From: Actinobacteria bacterium HGW-Actinobacteria-2
GTDB taxonomy: Bacteria; Actinomycetota; Actinomycetes; Propionibacteriales; Propionibacteriaceae
NCBI GenBank assembly: GCA_002841335.1
Contig: PHEY01000001.1
Span: 372,964-436,963 of the forward strand
Direction of reading: 5' to 3'
Length of the DNA: 64,000 bases
This document shows, piece after piece, positions 1-9,794 of this stretch. Each line of letters opens with the position of its first letter. Positions within the stretch are counted from its first letter, which is position 1. The notes below the pieces were generated by a model. It was given only the letters and a program-made list of their open reading frames with translations. It did no database searches and was not told the DNA's origin. A program made the position numbers and the translations under genes.

Positions 1-1449
1 GGCTGCTCGCTGCTCCAACTCGGCGGCCAACTCGGCCACGGTGGCCTGCGGACGTCCGGCCTCCAGGTCTTCGGCCAGTGCCAGCACCGCCGACAGCGAC
101 TCCCACCGCTCGCGTACGCGGCCTTGTCCCGTGGGAGCCTGCTCGCTCCAGCCCAGCGCAGCCAACACCTCGCGGCAGGCCTGCACCGCCCCCACCTCGG
201 GAGTCCTGGACGCACGCACGCCCAGCTCTCCGATCACCTGACGCACCTCGCCGCGCTGGTAGAAGCCGTCGCTGCCGCGCACCGCGAACGGGATCCGGGC
301 CTCGGTCAGGGCTGCTTCGAACAGCGGCGATTGGGCATGCACCCGGTACAACACGGCCAGCTCCCGCCAGGGCAGGCCCGCTTCGTGCTGCTCGACCAGC
401 CAGCGGGCCACCGCGGTGGCCTCGTCCAGCTCGCTGGCGCACGGCAGGATGCGCGGTTCGGGGCCGGGCTCGCATTGGGACTCCAGCACCACCGCACCGA
501 TCCGATTGGCCTTCGACACCCGGTTGGCCAAGCCGACCACCTGCGGAGTCGATCGATAGTCGCGTACCAGCCGAATCAGCTCGGCGTGGCGATGCTTGAC
601 CTGGAAGCTGGTGAGGAAGGTCGGCGTGGCGCCCGCGAAGGAGTGAATGGTCTGAGCCGGGTCGCCCACCACGGCGTTGTCGCCGTCCTCGCTCCACCAG
701 AAGTCGAGCAGGGTCTGCTGGATCGGACTGACGTCCTGATACTCGTCGACCAGCAGGTGCCGGTAGGTCGCACGCACCTCTTCGGCGATGTCGGCGTGAT
801 CGCCGAGCAGCGCGACCGCGCACAGCAGAATGTCGTCGAAATCGATCACACCCCGCTCGGCCTTGACCCGTTCATAGGTGCCCAGCACCTTGCCGACATC
901 GGCCGCCGACACCCCTGACACCTCTCGGCCCGCGCCCAGAGCGATCCCTGCGTAGTCGGCCGGGGCGACATTGGTGACCTTCGCCCAGGACACCTCGGTG
1001 AGCAGGTCGCGCAACTGGCCGGCGTCTGGTGCCAGCCGCAGCTTGCGCGCTGCCGCGGCCACCATCGACAACCGCTCGTCGCTGACCGGAGGCAACTCGC
1101 TGCCGTAGGCCCGCGGCCAGAAGAACTGCGCTTGTCGCAGCGCCGCAGAGTGGAACGTCCGGGCCTGCACCGCGGGCAACCCCAAACCCCGCAACCGGGT
1201 GCGCAGCTCGCCGGCGGCCCGGGTGGTGAAGGTCAGTGCCAGCACGGCGTTGGGACGGTAGGCGCCCACGACCGCGCCGTACGCGATCCGATGGGTGAGC
1301 GCCCGGGTCTTGCCGGTGCCGGCTCCGGCGATGACCACCACCGAGGCGCCGAACTTCGTCGCTACCTGGCGCTGCTCGGAGTCCAACCCAGCCAGCAACT
1401 CCTCCGCCTGCCCATCCACGATCCACACCTTAAACGCCGCTGGAGACAC
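1..1449 (-). CDS. uvrD2: UvrD2-like SF1A DNA helicase, 3' end outside the window
   Basis: ATP-dependent 3'-5' DNA helicase of the UvrD/PcrA superfamily, expected to unwind DNA in repair. The first 483 codons are present. The Walker A motif GAGTGKT lies at residues 42-48, the Walker B box LLVDEYQD near 235, and a UvrD-type segment with VGDPAQTIHSF follows. The remaining motor motifs and the C-terminal part, which in mycobacterial UvrD2 (about 700 residues) carries an HRDC domain, lie beyond base 1. I chose the GTG at 1447-1449; an AAAGGTG sequence lies 13 bases upstream, which is rather far, and a second in-frame GTG lies at 1426-1428. The gene is divergent from recC with only 34 bases between the starts. 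In mycobacteria uvrD2 also lies near nudC and adnAB, which supports this name over PcrA/UvrD1. Confidence 0.85.
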   Translation of the reverse strand, partial: MSPAAFKVWIVDGQAEELLAGLDSEQRQVATKFGASVVVIAGAGTGKTRALTHRIAYGAVVGAYRPNAVLALTFTTRAAGELRTRLRGLGLPAVQARTFHSAALRQAQFFWPRAYGSELPPVSDERLSMVAAAARKLRLAPDAGQLRDLLTEVSWAKVTNVAPADYAGIALGAGREVSGVSAADVGKVLGTYERVKAERGVIDFDDILLCAVALLGDHADIAEEVRATYRHLLVDEYQDVSPIQQTLLDFWWSEDGDNAVVGDPAQTIHSFAGATPTFLTSFQVKHRHAELIRLVRDYRSTPQVVGLANRVSKANRIGAVVLESQCEPGPEPRILPCASELDEATAVARWLVEQHEAGLPWRELAVLYRVHAQSPLFEAALTEARIPFAVRGSDGFYQRGEVRQVIGELGVRASRTPEVGAVQACREVLAALGWSEQAPTGQGRVRERWESLSAVLALAEDLEAGRPQATVAELAAELEQRAA

Positions 1450-1468
1450 AACTGTCCGTCGGCACCTT

Positions 1469-1474
1469 TAGGGT
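1469..1474 (+). promoter_or_regulatory. Putative -10 box TAGGGT for the recCBD operon
   Basis: TAGGGT fits the actinobacterial TANNNT -10 pattern and ends nine bases before the recC ATG, so the mRNA would begin within about three bases of the start codon. There is no clear Shine-Dalgarno in this short space. The assignment is an inference; the uvrD2/recC divergent gap of 34 bases leaves no other room for a recC promoter outside uvrD2 coding sequence. Confidence 0.35.
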
Positions 1475-1483
1475 GAGACCACC

Positions 1484-4400
1484 ATGGAGATCCAGCACCA
1501 CGCGAGCGCCACCGAACTGGCCTCGGCATTGGCCGCGTGGTGGTCTGCTCCCCGGTCTGATCCGTTCACCTTCGACCTGGCAGTGGTACCCAGCGCCGGC
1601 TTCCAACGCTGGCTGTCACAGCAGCTGGCCACCGCTGACGGCAACGACGGCATCTGCGCCGGCGTCGAGTTCTCCTCCCCCGGTCGGTTGTGGCACCGGG
1701 TGGCGCCCGACGATGACCCGTGGCGTCCGGCGCGGCTGAGCTGGCTGATCCAGCAGGTGGCCTTGGCTGAGACCTGCCCGCCCGGCCTGGAACGGCTTCG
1801 CGCGCACCTCGACGCCTCCCGGGAGACCTACTCGGTGGCTGCCCGGATCGCCAGACAGTTCTCCGGCTACGCCACCCACGCCCCCGCCATGTTGGCGGCC
1901 TGGGCCGCGGGCAGCGACGTTGATCTGTTGGGACGTCCGCTGGACGATTCGGCCTGGCAGGCAGTGCTGTGGCGTGAGCTGGCCACCACCACCGGTACCG
2001 ATCCGCTGCAACAGCGCCGCGACGTCCTGGATGTGCTGCGCGCCGAGGCGGTCCCCGGCCTGCCCCAGCGGATCGCGGTGGTCGCTCCCCCGCGCCTGGA
2101 CGCCGCCATGATGGAGTTCTACGAAGCCCTGGGCACGCACCACCAGGTGCGGCTGCTGCTGCTCACCGCGGCTCCCACCCGGGTGATCGCCCCGACCCCA
2201 GAGGGACGGCGCAGCCAACTGCGGCGCACCCACGGCCATCCGTTGAATCAGACCCTCGGTGGGCTGGCCGACGAGAACGCCTCCTTCGCCCCACCGTCCC
2301 CGCTGCCGGCTCCTGACTACCCCGACACCCTGCTCGGCTGGCTGGCCGCAGACCTGTTCGCCGACCGTCCCCCGCAGCAGCGGACGATGCGCGCCGACGA
2401 CCGCTCGATTCAGGTTCACCTCTCCCACGGTCCGGCGCGTCAGGTGGAGGTGCTGCGGGACGTTCTGGCCGACCTGTACGCCGCCGACCCCACCTTGGAA
2501 CCCCGGCACGTGGCCGTGCTCACCCCGGATGTCGACGCCTATGCGCCACTGCTGGACGCCGCCTTCACCCCGCAGCCCGGCGTGCTCGGTCATCCGGCCC
2601 AGCAGTTTCGGCTGCGACTGGCTGATCGCACGGTCGCTCAGGCAAACCGGCTGGTCGGGTTGCTGCTGGAGTTGTTGCGCCTGCCCGATTCCCGGCTGGA
2701 AGCCGCCACCGTGCTGGAGCTGTGCGCGCTCGCGCCGGTGGCCGATCGCTTCGGCTTCACCGCCGACGCCCGCGAACGCCTGGCCGAACTGGTCGCCGCG
2801 TCCGGCGTCCGTTGGGGGTTGAACGCGGCCCACCGCGCCGACTACGACCTCAATCTGCCGCAAAACACCTGGCAGGCGGGCCTGCAACGGATGCTGCTCG
2901 GGGTCACCATGAGCGAGCAGGACATGATCGCCGTCGGCACCGTCCTGCCGCTGGACGACACCGAGTCCAGCGACGTGGAACGCATCGGCGCCCTCACCGA
3001 ACTGATCGGACGCCTGTCGCGCTGGATGGCCGACATCGCCTCACCGGCCACCATGAGCCAGTGGGTGCAGCGCTGCCGCGACGGCCTGGCCGCACTCACC
3101 CGACTCAACCCGACCGACGAGTGGCAGGCCGCCGAACTCAACGCCGGGCTCAACCGGCTGGCCGATGCCGCCGGACCGGGGCTGGTCGGTCGCCATGCCG
3201 CACTGACTGCGATCGAGGCCGCCTTCACCGGCACTCCGGCCCGGGGTGCGTTCGGCAACGGCGCCACCATCGTCGCCGGGTTGAACTCGCTGCGTTCGGT
3301 GCCGCACCGGGTGGTCGTGCTGCTCGGCTGGGATGCCGACCGCTATCCCCGTCCGCCGCATCGCCACGGCGATGATCTGCTGGGCATCGACCCGCCGATC
3401 GGGTCGGGTTCGGCCGCATTGTCCGATCGCCAAGCGTTGCTGGATGCGATCCACGCCGCCCAGCAGACCCTGGTGATCGTCGGCCGAGGACGCAGCGAAG
3501 CCACCAACGAATCGGTTCCGCCGGCCACGCCGATCGCGGAGTTCCTCGATGCTCTGGACGCGACCGCCTGCGACGCCGCCGGCAATCGGGCCAGCCGGGT
3601 GGTGGTCTACCAGCATCCGCTGCAGCCGTTCGCCCCGGAGTATTTCACCGCCGAAGCCCGCCTGCCGAGCGTGGATCCGGTCGCCTACCGGGCTGCTCAG
3701 GCGTGGACGGTCACTTTCGGCGAGCCCGCCCCGGCCCGGGACCGTTTCCGTCTCGAACCATTGCCTCCGCTGGATCTCAGTCAGGGGGTCACCCTGGATG
3801 AGCTCACCGACTTCTTCAAGCACCCGGCTCGCGCCCTGCTGAAGACCAGAGCCGGCATTTCCACGGGCGAAGATCCCGAACTCGGCGACGAGATCCCGAT
3901 CGAGCTGGACCATCTGACCCGCTGGCAGATCGGCAACCGGGTGCTGCGCCGGCTCAGCGACGGCGCTGACCCCGACCTGGTCGAGCGCGCCGAATGGCTG
4001 CGGGGGCAGGTTCCGCCCTTCGAACTGGGCCGACAGGTGATGGGCGGCATTCTCAGCGAGGCCCGGCGCACCGTGGCCAAGGCGCCCGGGTTGGGCGAGG
4101 CTACCCAGCACGATGTCCACCTGAGCCTCGCCGTCCCGGGCGTCGGCGAGGTGCCGCTGACCGGCCGGATCACCACCCACGATCGCACCGTGTGGCAGGT
4201 GGAGTTCTCCAGCCTGCAACCGCGACAGAAGATCCAGACCTGGCTGCGACTGCTGACTCTGGCTGCCGGCGAGCCCGGCAGCTGGGACGCCCGGGTGATC
4301 GGCAAGGGTCGCCAGGTGCGCTACGCCGCCCCGCCGTCGTCGATCGCGGCCGACTTGTTGGGGCGCTACGTGGCGATCTACTCCCTGGGGATGCAGCACC

Positions 4401-4675
4401 CGCTGCCGGCGCTGCCGCGGCTCAATGCCGAATGGGCCGGGCTGCGGCTCACCGGCGGCGATCCGGACGATCCCCGTCGGGAGAAGGCCATGCGGCGGCT
4501 GTGGGACTTCGAGTCGGATGCCGCCTGGAGCAAGTTCTTCGGCTTCCCTGACGTGCTCACGATGCCCTGCGGAGACTTCCGGATTCCCGGCGCGGCACCG
4601 GCCGAGACCCGCCTGTTGGGCGCCTTGGCCACGGCCATCTGGACGCCGCTGCTCGGTGCGGAGGTGGCACCATGA
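1484..4675 (+). CDS. recC: Exodeoxyribonuclease V subunit gamma (RecC)
   Basis: RecC is the non-catalytic scaffold of the RecBCD helicase-nuclease, which splits the DNA strands at a double-strand end and, in E. coli, reads the Chi sequence. The 1063-residue protein is close to usual RecC length. Its N-terminus contains a VVPSAGFQRWLSQQLA segment of the RecC type, and near residue 605 it has the typical VVVLLGWDADRYPRPP block followed by a DDLLG segment. No Walker A motif is visible, as expected for RecC, whose helicase fold is inactive. It is the first gene of a recC-recB-recD operon; its TGA overlaps the recB ATG by four bases (ATGA), which suggests translational coupling. I do not know which Chi-like sequence this enzyme would recognise. 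Confidence 0.93.
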   Translation: MEIQHHASATELASALAAWWSAPRSDPFTFDLAVVPSAGFQRWLSQQLATADGNDGICAGVEFSSPGRLWHRVAPDDDPWRPARLSWLIQQVALAETCPPGLERLRAHLDASRETYSVAARIARQFSGYATHAPAMLAAWAAGSDVDLLGRPLDDSAWQAVLWRELATTTGTDPLQQRRDVLDVLRAEAVPGLPQRIAVVAPPRLDAAMMEFYEALGTHHQVRLLLLTAAPTRVIAPTPEGRRSQLRRTHGHPLNQTLGGLADENASFAPPSPLPAPDYPDTLLGWLAADLFADRPPQQRTMRADDRSIQVHLSHGPARQVEVLRDVLADLYAADPTLEPRHVAVLTPDVDAYAPLLDAAFTPQPGVLGHPAQQFRLRLADRTVAQANRLVGLLLELLRLPDSRLEAATVLELCALAPVADRFGFTADARERLAELVAASGVRWGLNAAHRADYDLNLPQNTWQAGLQRMLLGVTMSEQDMIAVGTVLPLDDTESSDVERIGALTELIGRLSRWMADIASPATMSQWVQRCRDGLAALTRLNPTDEWQAAELNAGLNRLADAAGPGLVGRHAALTAIEAAFTGTPARGAFGNGATIVAGLNSLRSVPHRVVVLLGWDADRYPRPPHRHGDDLLGIDPPIGSGSAALSDRQALLDAIHAAQQTLVIVGRGRSEATNESVPPATPIAEFLDALDATACDAAGNRASRVVVYQHPLQPFAPEYFTAEARLPSVDPVAYRAAQAWTVTFGEPAPARDRFRLEPLPPLDLSQGVTLDELTDFFKHPARALLKTRAGISTGEDPELGDEIPIELDHLTRWQIGNRVLRRLSDGADPDLVERAEWLRGQVPPFELGRQVMGGILSEARRTVAKAPGLGEATQHDVHLSLAVPGVGEVPLTGRITTHDRTVWQVEFSSLQPRQKIQTWLRLLTLAAGEPGSWDARVIGKGRQVRYAAPPSSIAADLLGRYVAIYSLGMQHPLPALPRLNAEWAGLRLTGGDPDDPRREKAMRRLWDFESDAAWSKFFGFPDVLTMPCGDFRIPGAAPAETRLLGALATAIWTPLLGAEVAP

Positions 4676-7600
4676 CCGCCACGGTTCACTACGACCCGGC
4701 CGGGCCACTGCCCACCGCCACGGTGCTTCTGGAGGCCAGCGCGGGCACCGGCAAGACCCACGCCATCGCCGCCCTGGCCACCCGCTACGTGGCCGAAGGC
4801 GTGGTCAGCGTCGATCAGCTGGCGGTGATCAGCTTCAGCCGGGTGGCCTCCGACGAACTGCGCAGCCGAGTGCGCCGCCGGCTGCGAGACACCGCCGCCA
4901 CCCTCGGCGATGTCGTGGACGGCGCCGGTCTGCCGCAGAGTGCTGATGCCACCGACATCCTGTTGGCGTCCGGCAGCCCGGCTGAGGTGGACGTCCGCCG
5001 CGAGCGACTGCGCGCCGCTCTGACCGGCTTCGATGCGGCCGCGATCATGACCATCCATCAGTTCTGCCAGGCCATGCTCGACGAGCTTGGGGTGTTGGCC
5101 GCGCAGGACCCGCAGGCCACGCTGGTCGAAGACCTCGGCCCGCTGCTGGAGCAGGTGGTCTGCGACCGGTACCTGGCCCGCTATGCGGCGACCCCGGAGC
5201 GTCCCTTCGATCTGGATACCGCGCGCAAGTTGGCCCGGGCGGCCATCGATCTCCCGACCACTCCCCTGGTCCCGACGCAGGCCGGTGATTTGGCCGCCGA
5301 ACGGCTCGACTTCGCCGCCGACGTCCGGCGGGAGTTGGAGCGCCGCAAGCACCGGCTCGGGGTGTACTCCTTCGACGACCAGTTGCTGCGACTACGCGAT
5401 TCGCTGGTCGCCAACCCCACCACGGCAGCGGCCCAGCGGCTGCGGCGACGTTGCCAGGTGGTGCTGGTCGACGAGTTCCAAGACACCGACCCGGTGCAAT
5501 GGGAGATCCTGCAGCGCACCTTCGACGGCCACGTCCCGCTGGTGCTGATCGGCGACCCGAAGCAATCCATCTATGCCTTCCGCGGCGCCGACGTCACCGC
5601 CTACGCCGCAGCCGCGGAGGCCGCTGCGGAGCTGACGTTCTCCCTGGCCACCAACCATCGTGCCGACGAGCCGGTGGTGACCGCGGTGTCGGCGTTGTTC
5701 GCCGGCGTCCCGCTGGGCCCGAATATCCGGGTCGAACCGGTGACTGCGTCGCACCTGGGCTCTCGACTGGCCGGCAGGGCACCGGCACCGGTCCGGTTGC
5801 GTTGCGTGCGCACCGAGAAGCTGTTGGACGCGGCATCGGCACGCCGGGTGATCGATGAGGACCTGGTGGCCGAAGTGGTTGCCCTGTTGAGCAGTGGAGT
5901 GATGGTGATCGACGGCGGCCAGCCCCGGCCGTTGGCCGAGCAGGACATCGCCATCCTGGTCACCAACAACCGCCGGGGTCGTGAGCTCTCCGAGGCGCTG
6001 GCCGCCGCTGGGGTCGCGGTGGCGTTCTCCGGCTCGGATTCGATCCTGGCCTCACCGGCCGCGCAGGACTGGTTGACGCTGTTGCGAGCGTTGGAGCAAC
6101 CGCGCCGGGCGGCCGTGCGGGAAGCGATCCTGACCGACTTCATCGGTGCCGATCTCACCGGACTGGCCACCGCCGACGACGATCAGCTTCTGGCCTGGTC
6201 GGGGCGCCTGCAACGCTGGGGACGGCTGTTGGCCGGCCAGGGCGTGGCTGCGCTGTTCGCCGCTGTCCAGTCCGACAGCCCCGAGGGGGACGGCGGTCTC
6301 GCCGAACGGCTGCTGCGACGCCGACGCGGCGAACGCGACCTGACCGACCACCGCCAACTGGCCGAGATCCTGCACGCCCAGTACACCGCCGGTCTGCGCG
6401 GCCCGGCGCTGGTGTCCTGGTTGGCCGATCAACTCCGCCTCCAGGACGGTTCCAGCGATCGCACCCGCCGCCTGGAGACAGATCGGCATGCCGTCCAGCT
6501 GATGACCGTGCACAAGGCCAAGGGCCTGCAGTTCCCGGTGGTGTTGTTGCCGCAGGCCGCCGATCTTTACTTGTCCAGTGAAGATTCCGGCGACAAGCTC
6601 GACTTCCACGACGAGACCGGGAACCGGGTGCTTGACCTCGGCGGCAAGGACGCCCCCGGCCGGACCCAGCGGCTGGGCTGGCAAGCCTTGGAGCAAGCCG
6701 AGGATCGCCTGCGCGCCTTGTACGTGGCCACCACCCGGGCCGAGTCGCAACTGACCATGTGGTGGGCCCCGACGATGCGCAATACCGAGTCCTCACCGCT
6801 GCACCGACTGCTCTACCGGGACCGGTCGCAGCCTGGCACGCCGGCGGCCACCTACCCGCTCGATCAGGGCGTCGCCGAGCTCCTTCCTTCGCAGCTGTCA
6901 TGGCTGGGCGAGGTCGGTATCACCGTCGAGGACTGTGACCCGGCCCGCAACCGGATTCTCGCCCGCGACCGGGAGGTGCCGGAGTTGGTCGCGCCGGCGT
7001 GGCAGCCGCGCCTCGATCACACCTGGCGCCGCACCTCCTACTCCGGGCTCACCGAGGCCGTCCACGCTCGCGCTCCAGAACCGTTGGCCGAGGCACCCAG
7101 CTCAGAAGTGGTCACCGACGAGCCGTCCACTGACGGGGTCGAGACCGTGACGACCGCGATGGCCGGGCCACGCTCGCCGATGGCGGACCTGCCCGGCGGG
7201 ACGTCCTTCGGCAGCCTGGTGCACGAAGTGCTGGAGCGTCTGGACTGGCACGCGCCCACTCCCGCCGAACTGGACGAACGACTGCTCGCCGCCACCACCG
7301 CGGCCGCGCAGCGCTTCGCCTTGACCGGGGTCGATCCGCAGACCCTGGCCGACGGTCTTCGTCCCAGCCTGCTCACCCCGTTGGGACCCCTCACCGGCGG
7401 CGCGGCACTGGCCGAGGTGGCCATCACTGATCGGCTCTCGGAGCTGGATTTCGAGTTCGCCCTCGGTACCGCCGACTCCACCACCACCTTGGCCGAGGTA
7501 GCTGGGTTGCTCCGCCGCTGGCTGCCGGCTGACGACCCCCTGGTCGACTACCCCGACGATCTGGACGTCGAGCCGCTGGCCAGCCAGGTGCTGCGCGGCT

Positions 7601-7983
7601 TCCTGACCGGATCCATCGACTCGGTGCTGCGCATCCACACCGCCACCGGTCCGCGATTCGTAGTGGTCGACTACAAGACCAACCGGCTCGGCCCGGCCGA
7701 ACTGCGGCTCGACCACTACGATCGGGCGGCCATGACCGCCGAGATGCGGCGAACGCATTACCCCTTGCAGGCGCTGCTGTACTGCGTGGCCCTTCACCGC
7801 TTCTTGCGGGCGCGCCTCGACGACTACGACCCGGCCCGCCATCTGGGCGGCGTCGGCTACCTGTTCGTCCGCGGCCTCGGAGGACCGGACGCCGGCCCCG
7901 AGACCGGTCTGTTCGACTGGTACCCGTCGGCCGGTTTGGTCAGTGAACTGTCCGACCTGCTGGCTGATCGGAGGCGACCATGA
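4672..7983 (+). CDS. recB: Exodeoxyribonuclease V subunit beta (RecB helicase-nuclease)
   Basis: RecB is the 3'-5' SF1A motor and the only nuclease of RecBCD. The 1103-residue protein has Walker A EASAGTGKTHAI at about 21-32, Walker B VLVDEFQDTD near 262, motif V LMTVHKAKGLQFPVV near 603 and motif VI LRALYVATTRA near 676. The C-terminal nuclease domain begins with GTSFGSLVHEVLE (about 842), and its catalytic FVVVDYKTNRLG motif lies near 995, followed by a YPLQALLYCVAL helix. All expected motifs are intact, so the protein should be active. The gene overlaps recC and recD by four bases each, which fits fixed subunit ratios. Confidence 0.95.
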   Translation: MTATVHYDPAGPLPTATVLLEASAGTGKTHAIAALATRYVAEGVVSVDQLAVISFSRVASDELRSRVRRRLRDTAATLGDVVDGAGLPQSADATDILLASGSPAEVDVRRERLRAALTGFDAAAIMTIHQFCQAMLDELGVLAAQDPQATLVEDLGPLLEQVVCDRYLARYAATPERPFDLDTARKLARAAIDLPTTPLVPTQAGDLAAERLDFAADVRRELERRKHRLGVYSFDDQLLRLRDSLVANPTTAAAQRLRRRCQVVLVDEFQDTDPVQWEILQRTFDGHVPLVLIGDPKQSIYAFRGADVTAYAAAAEAAAELTFSLATNHRADEPVVTAVSALFAGVPLGPNIRVEPVTASHLGSRLAGRAPAPVRLRCVRTEKLLDAASARRVIDEDLVAEVVALLSSGVMVIDGGQPRPLAEQDIAILVTNNRRGRELSEALAAAGVAVAFSGSDSILASPAAQDWLTLLRALEQPRRAAVREAILTDFIGADLTGLATADDDQLLAWSGRLQRWGRLLAGQGVAALFAAVQSDSPEGDGGLAERLLRRRRGERDLTDHRQLAEILHAQYTAGLRGPALVSWLADQLRLQDGSSDRTRRLETDRHAVQLMTVHKAKGLQFPVVLLPQAADLYLSSEDSGDKLDFHDETGNRVLDLGGKDAPGRTQRLGWQALEQAEDRLRALYVATTRAESQLTMWWAPTMRNTESSPLHRLLYRDRSQPGTPAATYPLDQGVAELLPSQLSWLGEVGITVEDCDPARNRILARDREVPELVAPAWQPRLDHTWRRTSYSGLTEAVHARAPEPLAEAPSSEVVTDEPSTDGVETVTTAMAGPRSPMADLPGGTSFGSLVHEVLERLDWHAPTPAELDERLLAATTAAAQRFALTGVDPQTLADGLRPSLLTPLGPLTGGAALAEVAITDRLSELDFEFALGTADSTTTLAEVAGLLRRWLPADDPLVDYPDDLDVEPLASQVLRGFLTGSIDSVLRIHTATGPRFVVVDYKTNRLGPAELRLDHYDRAAMTAEMRRTHYPLQALLYCVALHRFLRARLDDYDPARHLGGVGYLFVRGLGGPDAGPETGLFDWYPSAGLVSELSDLLADRRRP

Positions 7984-9776
7984 CCGACCTGGCCGCGAGC
8001 CTGGCACCGGGCTTGCTCGCCGACGTCCACGCCACCGGAGCTTTGGGGTTCGGTGACGTCCATGTGGCGCAGAAGGCGTCCTTCCTCTACGGCGAGTCCG
8101 ATCAGCGCGTGCAACTGGCGCTGGCGCTGGCCGTGCGGGCGCTGCGCGAAGGATCGACCTGCGTGGAGTTGAATCAGATCGAGGCTGCGCGTTTCGAGAC
8201 CGACGCCGAGGCCTTCGCGCAGATCCCGGCCGGCATCTGGCCCGAGGCCGACGCCTGGCGGGCAGCAGTCGAGGCCAGCCCGCTGGTGCGCCGGGGTGCA
8301 GACGGCCCCGGAGACCGGCCGCTGCGGCTGGTGGGCGACCGGCTCTACCTGGAGCGGTACTGGCAGGAGGAGACCACCGTCGCCACCGAGCTCACCGCCC
8401 GGCGCGGCGCCCCCACTGCGCCGCCGAGCCCACAGTCGCTGCTGACCGCGGCCAGTGGTCTGCTGGACGGCGACGACGTCGATCAGGCGGTGGCCGCCAT
8501 CGTCCCGCTCTACACCGGGGTGTGCGTGATCGCCGGCGGACCCGGAACGGGCAAGACCTACACCCTGGCCCGCCTGCTCGGCATGCTGGTGCGAACCTCC
8601 GAGCAGCCGCTGTCGATCGCCCTGGCCGCCCCGACCGGCAAGGCGGCGGTGCGGATGGAAGAGTCGATGGCCAAGGCGCTGGCGTCCATGCCGGACGACC
8701 TGGCCGCCACGCTGGGGGCGCTGCGCGCGGGCACCGTCCATCGGCTGCTGGGCTGGTTGCCGGAATCCAACAGTCGCTTCCGGCACCATCGCGGCAACCC
8801 GCTGCCCCACGACGTGGTCGTGGTCGACGAGGCGTCGATGGTGTCGGTGACCCTGATGGCCCGACTGTTGGAGGCGTTGCGGCCCACAGCACGGCTGGTG
8901 TTGGTCGGCGATCCGAATCAGCTGGCTCCGGTGGAGGCCGGTGCGGTGTTGGCCGACATCGTCGAGGCGCCCACCGCCGAGGTCCCCGCCCTTGCCCAGG
9001 GACTCAGCACTCTCGGGCTGAACGCCTCGCCGGGCCCGGTCGCGGTGTTGCGCCGCAACCACCGCTCCGGTGCGGCCATCGCCGGCATCGCCGACGCGAT
9101 TCTGGCCGGTGATGCCGATGCGGTGGTCGCCCTGGCCACCGCCGGCTCGGTCGAGCTCACCTTCACCGAGTCCGCGGACGGCTCAGGCCTGCGCGAACGA
9201 GTCACCGAGCAGGGCGCGGCGATCATCACCGCCGCCCGCGCCGGCCAGGCCGAGACGGCCTTGGCCGCATTGGAACGTCACCGCCTGTTGTGCGCGCACC
9301 GGCGTGGTCCCTTCGGGGTGGCGGCCTGGTCGCGCCGGGTCGAGGATTGGCTGACCGGTGCAGTGGCCGATTTCGATCCGACCGGCCAGTGGTACCCCGG
9401 ACGCCCGGTGCTGGTCACCCAGAACACCGCCGACCTGGGGTTGTTCAACGGCGACACCGGCGTGGTGATTGCCCAGGGATCGTCCTTGCGCGCCGTGTTC
9501 GGTCGCGGCGGACGCACCCAGGAGGTGTCGCCGTACGTGCTGGACTCGGTGCAGACCATCTATGCGATGACCGTCCACAAGGCCCAAGGCAGCCAGTTCG
9601 GTGAAGTCAGCCTGATCCTGCCCGACGTCGACTCCCCCCTCCTGACCCGCGAACTGCTCTACACCGCGATCACCCGCGCCGAACGCCGGGTACACCTGAT
9701 CGGGTCACTGGCGTCGCTGCGACAAGCGGTGCAGAATCGGGCACGGCGCGCGTCCGGCCTGCTCGCCCGCCTGTGA
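7980..9776 (+). CDS. recD: Exodeoxyribonuclease V subunit alpha (RecD helicase)
   Basis: RecD is the 5'-3' SF1B motor of RecBCD. The 598-residue protein has Walker A GGPGTGKTYTLARLL near 185, Walker B VVVVDEASMV near 278, a VGDPNQLAPVEAG motif near 305, motif V AMTVHKAQGSQFGEV near 528 and motif VI LYTAITRAERRVHLIG near 560. The length matches the RecBCD-associated RecD1 class rather than the longer RecD2 class. It is the last of the three overlapping recCBD genes, with ATGA overlap to recB. Eighteen bases separate its stop from the downstream GNAT gene, which may be part of the same transcript. Confidence 0.95.
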   Translation: MTDLAASLAPGLLADVHATGALGFGDVHVAQKASFLYGESDQRVQLALALAVRALREGSTCVELNQIEAARFETDAEAFAQIPAGIWPEADAWRAAVEASPLVRRGADGPGDRPLRLVGDRLYLERYWQEETTVATELTARRGAPTAPPSPQSLLTAASGLLDGDDVDQAVAAIVPLYTGVCVIAGGPGTGKTYTLARLLGMLVRTSEQPLSIALAAPTGKAAVRMEESMAKALASMPDDLAATLGALRAGTVHRLLGWLPESNSRFRHHRGNPLPHDVVVVDEASMVSVTLMARLLEALRPTARLVLVGDPNQLAPVEAGAVLADIVEAPTAEVPALAQGLSTLGLNASPGPVAVLRRNHRSGAAIAGIADAILAGDADAVVALATAGSVELTFTESADGSGLRERVTEQGAAIITAARAGQAETALAALERHRLLCAHRRGPFGVAAWSRRVEDWLTGAVADFDPTGQWYPGRPVLVTQNTADLGLFNGDTGVVIAQGSSLRAVFGRGGRTQEVSPYVLDSVQTIYAMTVHKAQGSQFGEVSLILPDVDSPLLTRELLYTAITRAERRVHLIGSLASLRQAVQNRARRASGLLARL

Positions 9777-9794
9777 AAGCAAGGAGGCTGCGCG

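Noticed and set aside
1616-2887. Long open frames antisense to recC, adnB, GDH, dnaE2 and secA, some over 400 codons (for example 1616-2887 minus and 35417-37912 plus)
   Set aside because: High GC favours long stop-free frames opposite real genes. Their translations are rich in Gly, Gln, His and Arg with no domain pattern, while the sense frames have complete motifs.
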